Below, piece by piece: positions 59,201 through 64,000 of a DNA stretch of 64,000 nt. Made by a program: the position numbers and the translations under genes. The notes under the pieces are model-generated. The model made no database searches, was not told the DNA's origin, and saw only the letters and a program-made list of their open reading frames with translations. Position 1 is the stretch's first letter, and every line of letters starts with the position of its first letter. The stretch spans positions 202,188 through 266,187 of the forward strand of contig NW_006920419.1 in NCBI RefSeq assembly GCF_000344685.1, written 5' to 3'. This DNA comes from Gloeophyllum trabeum ATCC 11539 (Eukaryota > Basidiomycota > Agaricomycetes > Gloeophyllales > Gloeophyllaceae).

Positions 59201-60853
59201 TTAATCGGCATCCATATCCACCTCTATGAGCTGTCCCTGTGCTGTAGCACCAGCTAATCTCCGCCTGACCAGCCTATAAGCAAGCGAGATTTTGCATTAG
59301 AATGCATTCAACGAGACAGAGAGGATATACGACGTACCGTTCGAACACATCCAGAGCACCCTCGCTTACACCGGAGTCGGGGTCAGGACGGAGCGGCACC
59401 CAGCTGCTGAGCGGACTCGTGCCGGGCTCGTAGCTCGCCTGGGCGACGTAAAGCAGGAGGCCGTCCGGGGGTATCTCGTACGTCACCTCCTTCATCCCAC
59501 TCGCACTCCCACCCCCACTGCCACCTCCGCTCCCGCTCCCGAACGCCATATCGATGTCCATCGCCGAAGTATACGAGAAGCGCGGCGAGGAGGGAATCTG
59601 GACAGTGACGTGCCGCACGGAGCGCGCGGCGGGGATGATGTGTGATGCGAGCGCGGGGACGGAGGTGGAGGGGTGGTAGGGGATTGGGAGGAGGGTTGCG
59701 GGGTGGGGGAAGCGGTACCGCTGGGTTGACGGAGGGAAGGTCGAGGTTTGTGGGAAGTGCGCGGGGTCGGCGGAGGCGGGCGGTTCGAGCGGCGCAGAGG
59801 GAGGTGGGGGGAAGGGCGGGAGCTCGGAGAGGCGGGTGTCGCGCCACCAGAAGCTGGGTGTCGTTGTGTGAGCGGATAAAATAGGGGAAGGCAGGGAGAG
59901 AGGGAGAAAGAATGTGATGGACGCGCAGGAGAACGTACCGGAATGCCGTCTCGCACTCGCCGACCTCCTGCCCCTTCCACTGTATCACATCTAGTACGTG
60001 TAATATCCCGTTCTCCTGCCACCTTGAATCGAGTATGCAGTCGAGAATAGTCGAGGGCGGGAGCGGGGACGGGAATGGGGGCATCAGTGACTTGCCTTGG
60101 AGTCTTGACCGTAACGTCGTGTTAGGGCCTACGGATCCAGAATAAGCAGTCCGTAGGTCGACGGGTAGTGGGCTTGAACACACCTGTAACGGGATACCCA
60201 GCCGACTGGTGTGTTACAGCTAAACACCGTTTCCCTACGGGAACAGGCGCGACTGCGACAAAACCGGTCTCCAGATCGTCGGGCAGACCGTCCGACCAGG
60301 GCGACGCCTCGTCCATCTCGAGCAGCTCGGCGTACATGCATTTGTCGGCCCATTTGTTGGCTTTCTTGGCGCTGCGCTTCTTGCGTTTCTTGGGCTTCTT
60401 CTTGCCTGACTGTTGCGGTTCGGGTTGGGCTGGATCATTGGTGGACGGAGTAGGAGTAGAGGACGACGGGCCGGGAAGGAGGGAGGCAAACGACGCCACG
60501 CCGGAGCGCACGACTTCAGGCTCGCCATCACCGTTCTCGTCTGCTTCGTCGTCCGAGGGTCCGAGGGTTAGGTCGGCAAAGAGATCGAGCTGGCGGGATG
60601 CATCAACTTTCCGGGCGCGGCGCTGTAGCAGTATCCAGCGGTCAGACACCGCGTAGACTTTGGCCGGTGCAAACTATCATGACACACACGCGTTTCTGTT
60701 CTTCTAGTGCCTGAACGAAATATTTGAGTACGTGCTGAGATGGGTAAGGGCGGCCGGGCAGCAGACCTTTTCACGGCGAGCTTGCTGAGACTGGCGGATA
60801 TCGATGACTGAGCTTGGCGGCGCCTTGTACGATGCCTTCCGTTCAGAGAACAT
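59201..60853 (-). CDS. Snurportin-1 (m3G-cap snRNP import adaptor)
   Basis: Adaptor that binds the trimethylguanosine cap of spliceosomal snRNAs and importin beta. Exon 1 (start at 60853) gives MFSERKASYKAPPSSVIDIR and QSQQARREK, an importin-beta-binding-like start. Exon 2 continues FAPAKVYAVSDRWILLQRRA, SRQLDLFADLTLGPSDDEAD, a basic stretch KKKPKKRKKRSAKKANKWAD, and then the cap-binding core: KCMYAELLEMDEASPWSDGL, GFVAVAPVPVGKRCLAVTHQ, GPNTTLRSRLQGKSLMPPFP, STILDCILDSRWQENGILHV, LDVIQWKGQEVGECETAFRF, WWRDTRLSELPPFPP. The C-terminus ends GQLIEVDMDAD with the stop at 59201-59203. About five introns. Its 3' end is convergent with the MFS gene, 68 bp apart. Confidence 0.85.
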
Positions 60854-62061
60854 GTCCTATTATCCAGGATTATCGCAATTGTCGGGCGGACGATGGAGGC
60901 GTAGACAAGGATGGATGGCCATGATGGAATGAGCCACGCGTGAGTCGCGCGCCCGAGTCGACGCGCAGCCACAACGGGTTCATCATGTGCCTCAACGTAG
61001 CATTCAACTTCATTACAGCTCATAGTTGCAATATCGAGGCTCTATAGCAGGTATGCACGACGGACGACTCTTCGAAGCCATCGACCACCAGTATCCAAAC
61101 TGCACCCGCTAGATATTCAACTCGATATGCATCACGAATGACGAGTAAAAGATTATTGAGTCGTGGGTCTCCCCCAGTCTCCGGCAAGCTCTCCAATAAA
61201 TGTTGAGTGTACTCCTGAGCGAGATATGGAATGTTCATCCTGCGCTGGTTGTTTTGCATGGTGTCCTGCCAGCAGAAGCATGGGAATTCTCCCAATAGCC
61301 AAAAGCATCGAGGAACATACTGATACTAGATTAGCACAGAGAAGGCGGATGGCTCACCACCGAGTCACCAATGCACCACCAAGAGCTATGGTAGGGGCAC
61401 AAACAGACGCTACCAAATCACGGCCGCTCCCAGGACGGACACGATTCAGAGACGCAGACTCTTCCCTTGCATAGTCGACAGTCTACCGCACTGGCAAAGC
61501 ACATGCCATTGACGGTGCGACTGTGTTGACTCACGGTTGCAAGTCCTCGCGTTCAGTGCATAATCCAGATAAACACGTACGACACAGGGAAAGGCGACAG
61601 GGATGTCGGATACTTTTCTACCATACCTTTTCGTCTGCCGTCCCGTACTTCAGAAGTTTACTCAAGTGAAACGAAGAGTTTCGGTTCGCAACTGTGGCGT
61701 CGGGGAACCGCCGGCGCGTGAGCGGATTCGAAACAAAGTTCGCTACACATGCGATCCTGCCAGCGGGCTACGGGAGCACACCGAGGAAACCAGACAGCAG
61801 TGGATAACGTCTTCAAATAGTCACTGCTACCGTCGTCAAGTAACTGCACCATCCTACTCTATCAGAAACGCCGCACCGCATCCCGAGCAGTCGTTAGAGA
61901 GAGCTTTCACCGGTGGTGAGTCGACCGCTCCGAGTCATCAAGTGGAGACCCAGCCGCCTTGACCATCTGTCACTACATTTCATATGTATTTGCGACAAGC
62001 CACTGACCAGACACTATCTTCTTATAGGTTGCGGATATATTCCACCGGTTACGACACAACC
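60854..62061. other. 1.2-kb spacer without a supported gene
   Basis: The minus-strand frame at 61020-61295 (MGEFPCFCWQDTMQNNQRRM) has no recognisable content. Frames at 61603-61962 look random. A short upstream frame runs into the gene at 62062. Confidence 0.45.
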
Positions 62062-63018
62062 ATGTCAGACAATGTGACGCAAATAGTTGACCTCTCCATC
62101 ATACCTCGGGACGAGTGCATCGAGTTTCGAGACTCGTCATTCTTTCGTAAACACGCCGCTCTTCCTTCCATCGCCCAAGTACGTGAGCAGGCTGAGCGGC
62201 AGGGTCCCCTTTCTCGCCATCACCCAGTGTACTTCCCCGACATGGGCCTCATAGTCAAATACGGTCCTCTAGAGAGTATAGCCGAAGCACAGACGATGTG
62301 GATGATCGGACATTATCTCAAAGACAAGGTGCCTGTGCCCGAGCTTTATGGCTGGAAGCACGACGACCAAGACTTCTTTATCTACATGGAGCTTGTAAAG
62401 GGAGTGACCCTCAAGGATTGCTGGGACTCCCTTTCCGACGCCGACCGAGAATCAATATGCCTGGAATTGCGTGCCGCCATTCGCGCCTTGCGTACTTTGC
62501 GGCAGGACCCGTCTGATCCATTCGTAGGTGAGTGCTCCTCCGTTCCGTCCCCCGAACGGAACCACGTCAGTGCTAAATGGATAACCTAATCAGGTCACGT
62601 AGCCCGCCAACCCATTCTCGACACCTTTGTTGATGGTCGCGTTGCGGGGCCGTTCCCATCCGTTCACGCTCTGCACGAGTACATAGCGTTCTGGCCCAGT
62701 CCCAGCGATCCCTATCCGGACGGGGACCCAGATCGCTGGAGGCTCCCTGACGATGCACCCATCGTATTCACTCATGGAGATCTCGACAAGAGTAACATTC
62801 TGGTATCGACACCTACTGATGACGGACAGCGACCCCGGCTCCTCAGCATCATTGACTGGTATCAGTCCGGATGGTATCCGGACTATTGGGAGTACTGCAA
62901 AGCAGCCCGCCTGGTGAGAGAGGATGACGAGTGGGCGACACGCTATATCCCCATGTTTCTGGACGTGTACGAGGACATTGGCTATTGGGACTACTACACT
63001 GGGCGATATGGAATATAA
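62062..63018 (+). CDS. APH-like phosphotransferase (kinase-fold), intact
   Basis: Member of the fungal expansion of aminoglycoside/choline-kinase-like proteins; the natural substrate is unknown and antibiotic resistance should not be assumed. Start chosen at MSDNVTQIVDLSIIPRDECI (62062). Motifs: GLIVKYGPLESIAEAQTMWM (N-lobe Lys and Glu), VPVPELYGWKHDDQDFFIYM, ELVKGVTLKDCWDSLSDAD, then after the intron at about 62528-62593 the catalytic loop FTHGDLDKSNILVS and the metal-binding motif IIDWYQSGWYPDYWEYCKA. Ends YWDYYTGRYGI with the stop at 63016-63018. Two exons. All catalytic residues expected for the family are present, in contrast to the relic at 52490. Confidence 0.85.
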
Positions 63019-63331
63019 CTCGCGCTGCTAGAGTGTTGTATAGTGGCATGGTACCGGTGCAGCGTGTGATTCCGAGTCTCTGCTGAGCCCGAGGACGGAC
63101 AAGGACGTGCGTGGAGGATCAGTCATACATTGATGCTTCACTCCTCATTGTACCTTCACCGTGAGTTATTCGAGACGGTGTGAGCTATACTGCAGTCGGT
63201 GTCTTAGAACATCAGATCATCACGAGTCAAACAGGCTCTCATTCCACGACAATGGGTAAATGGGCCGTACATCCAGGACTGCATATCCTATATCATACGC
63301 GAATGAAACAGGGACTCAGGATCTACCGCCC
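63019..63331. other. Convergent 3' spacer
   Basis: 313 bp between the APH-like gene and the reverse-strand small gene. Nothing seen. Confidence 0.5.
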
Positions 63332-63864
63332 CTAGTTGAGGGGCGCCTTCTGAACTACGTCCCACGCGCTGCTCGGGAGCATACCCTGGTTTATCAGCAC
63401 CTTGACGCACTCCTTCACCCAGTCCTGACAGTTTGATTGTTTCACTTTCTCCGCGGTGACCGCCTACGGCTATATCTCAGCTGGAGTCCTGAATAGTTGA
63501 AGGCAGCGGAGGAGCTCACCGAAGTCGCTGATCTCAGGCTTTTGCCCGGCGCGGGGACCGAGAGAATGACCTGTTCGACCCTGTCGATAGCTTGGACGGG
63601 GGCAAGAGAAACATATGCGCCCTTGGGGTAGTCTTTGACATATTGACTATCGACCTGGCCGAGCGTAATCATTGTGTAGGTTCGACTGGTCTTCAAGATA
63701 TCATAGTTGCGTGCTACGGTGTGGGAAAAACCATTCGCCACATCACCTTCGACATGGAGCATGGTGCCCGGCGAGCTAGTATCATCTGTGTTGGGTTTAT
63801 ATATGACCCAATGGGCAGGAAACAGATGGCGATGGAAGATGGCCAAATAGAGGGTGCGAGGCAT
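63332..63864 (-). CDS. Small His...Asn-Cys protein, possible LRAT/NlpC-like fold
   Basis: Two exons. Exon 1 (start at 63864) reads MPRTLYLAIFHRHLFPAHWV, then IYKPNTDDTSSPGTMLHVEG, with short beta-like segments and VARNYDILKTSRTYTMITLG. Exon 2, after an intron at about 63464-63512, reads AVTAEKVKQSNCQDWVKECV and KVLINQGMLPSSAWDVVQK, ending PLN with the stop at 63332-63334. The pattern AHWVIY...MLHVEG followed much later by NCQDWV parallels the H-W-x-x-Y...H and N-C-E-H-F signatures of LRAT/HRASLS-type thiol enzymes (permuted papain fold). That is a resemblance I see by eye, not an established assignment. It faces the APH-like gene. Confidence 0.65.
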
Positions 63865-64000
63865 CGTCTGACCAGCATGTCAGTCTACATGATGCAGTCA
63901 AGCTTGGAGTGACGGGTTGACGTTACCGTTAATCTATTCAACTGAGTAGTGCTGTCCACTGGCTGAGCTGTCTGATGGGTCTGTCAACTTGCATAAGTGG

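Noticed and set aside
62062..63018. Reading the APH-like gene as an antibiotic-resistance gene
   Set aside because: This kinase-fold family is greatly expanded in mushrooms with unknown natural substrates; the sequence gives no support for a drug substrate.
1..64000. CRISPR arrays, prokaryotic operons, bacterial insertion sequences, viral genes
   Set aside because: No regularly spaced repeats, and spliceosomal introns throughout show a eukaryotic nuclear region. No viral protein was recognised.

Overview
The window is nuclear DNA of a filamentous basidiomycete, most likely an agaricomycete of the polypore type. Almost every gene is broken by several 45-70 nt GT..AG introns. The gene content fits mushrooms: GMC oxidoreductase, DUF3433 membrane protein, fungal sesquiterpene synthases, Delta-12 desaturase, SIN1/AVO1, DCP1, PRP3 and SAM50. 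Strands alternate and there are no operons. Exon joins were read by eye from splice signals and continuity of the protein families, so gene ends are firmer than individual splice sites.

Layout. 1-7.8 kb: 3' part of a GMC oxidoreductase, a DUF3433 membrane protein, a 602-bp MITE-like element, and a secreted GPI-anchored protein. 8-13.3 kb: an unrecognised acidic protein gene, a 507-N assembly gap flanked by near-identical 626-bp copies (probably a false duplication), and a small conserved protein. 15.3-20.4 kb: Delta-12 fatty acid desaturase and the decapping activator DCP1. 21.3-34.4 kb: an intact sesquiterpene synthase and a tandem paralogue broken by a 4-nt deletion in its metal-binding motif, then an unknown multi-spanning membrane protein, an MFS transporter and a MATE transporter on the other strand. 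34.6-37.3 kb: SAM50 and mitochondrial ribosomal protein uS8m. 37.4-41.1 kb: a full-length DNA transposon with 22-bp perfect inverted repeats, a 7-bp target duplication and a decayed transposase gene, inserted just upstream of uS8m. 41.3-51.5 kb: SIN1/AVO1 (TORC2), a transaldolase-family enzyme, a second MITE-like element, a conserved fungal protein, uL16m and PRP3. 52.2-55.1 kb: a gene graveyard (GH32 and phosphotransferase relics, a possible Cys-His protein, a truncated gene). 56.5-63.9 kb: a second MFS transporter paralogous to the first, snurportin, an intact APH-like phosphotransferase, and a small His...Asn-Cys protein facing it.

How the genes relate. Most are independent housekeeping genes. 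Mitochondrial biogenesis is represented three times (SAM50, uS8m, uL16m), and RNA metabolism three times (DCP1, PRP3, snurportin). The terpene synthase pair followed by two efflux-type transporters resembles a minimal secondary-metabolite locus but has no tailoring enzymes. The strongest observations are the complete transposon and its position in the uS8m upstream region, the broken terpene synthase, and a convergent APH-like / Cys-His gene pair that occurs twice, once decayed and once intact.
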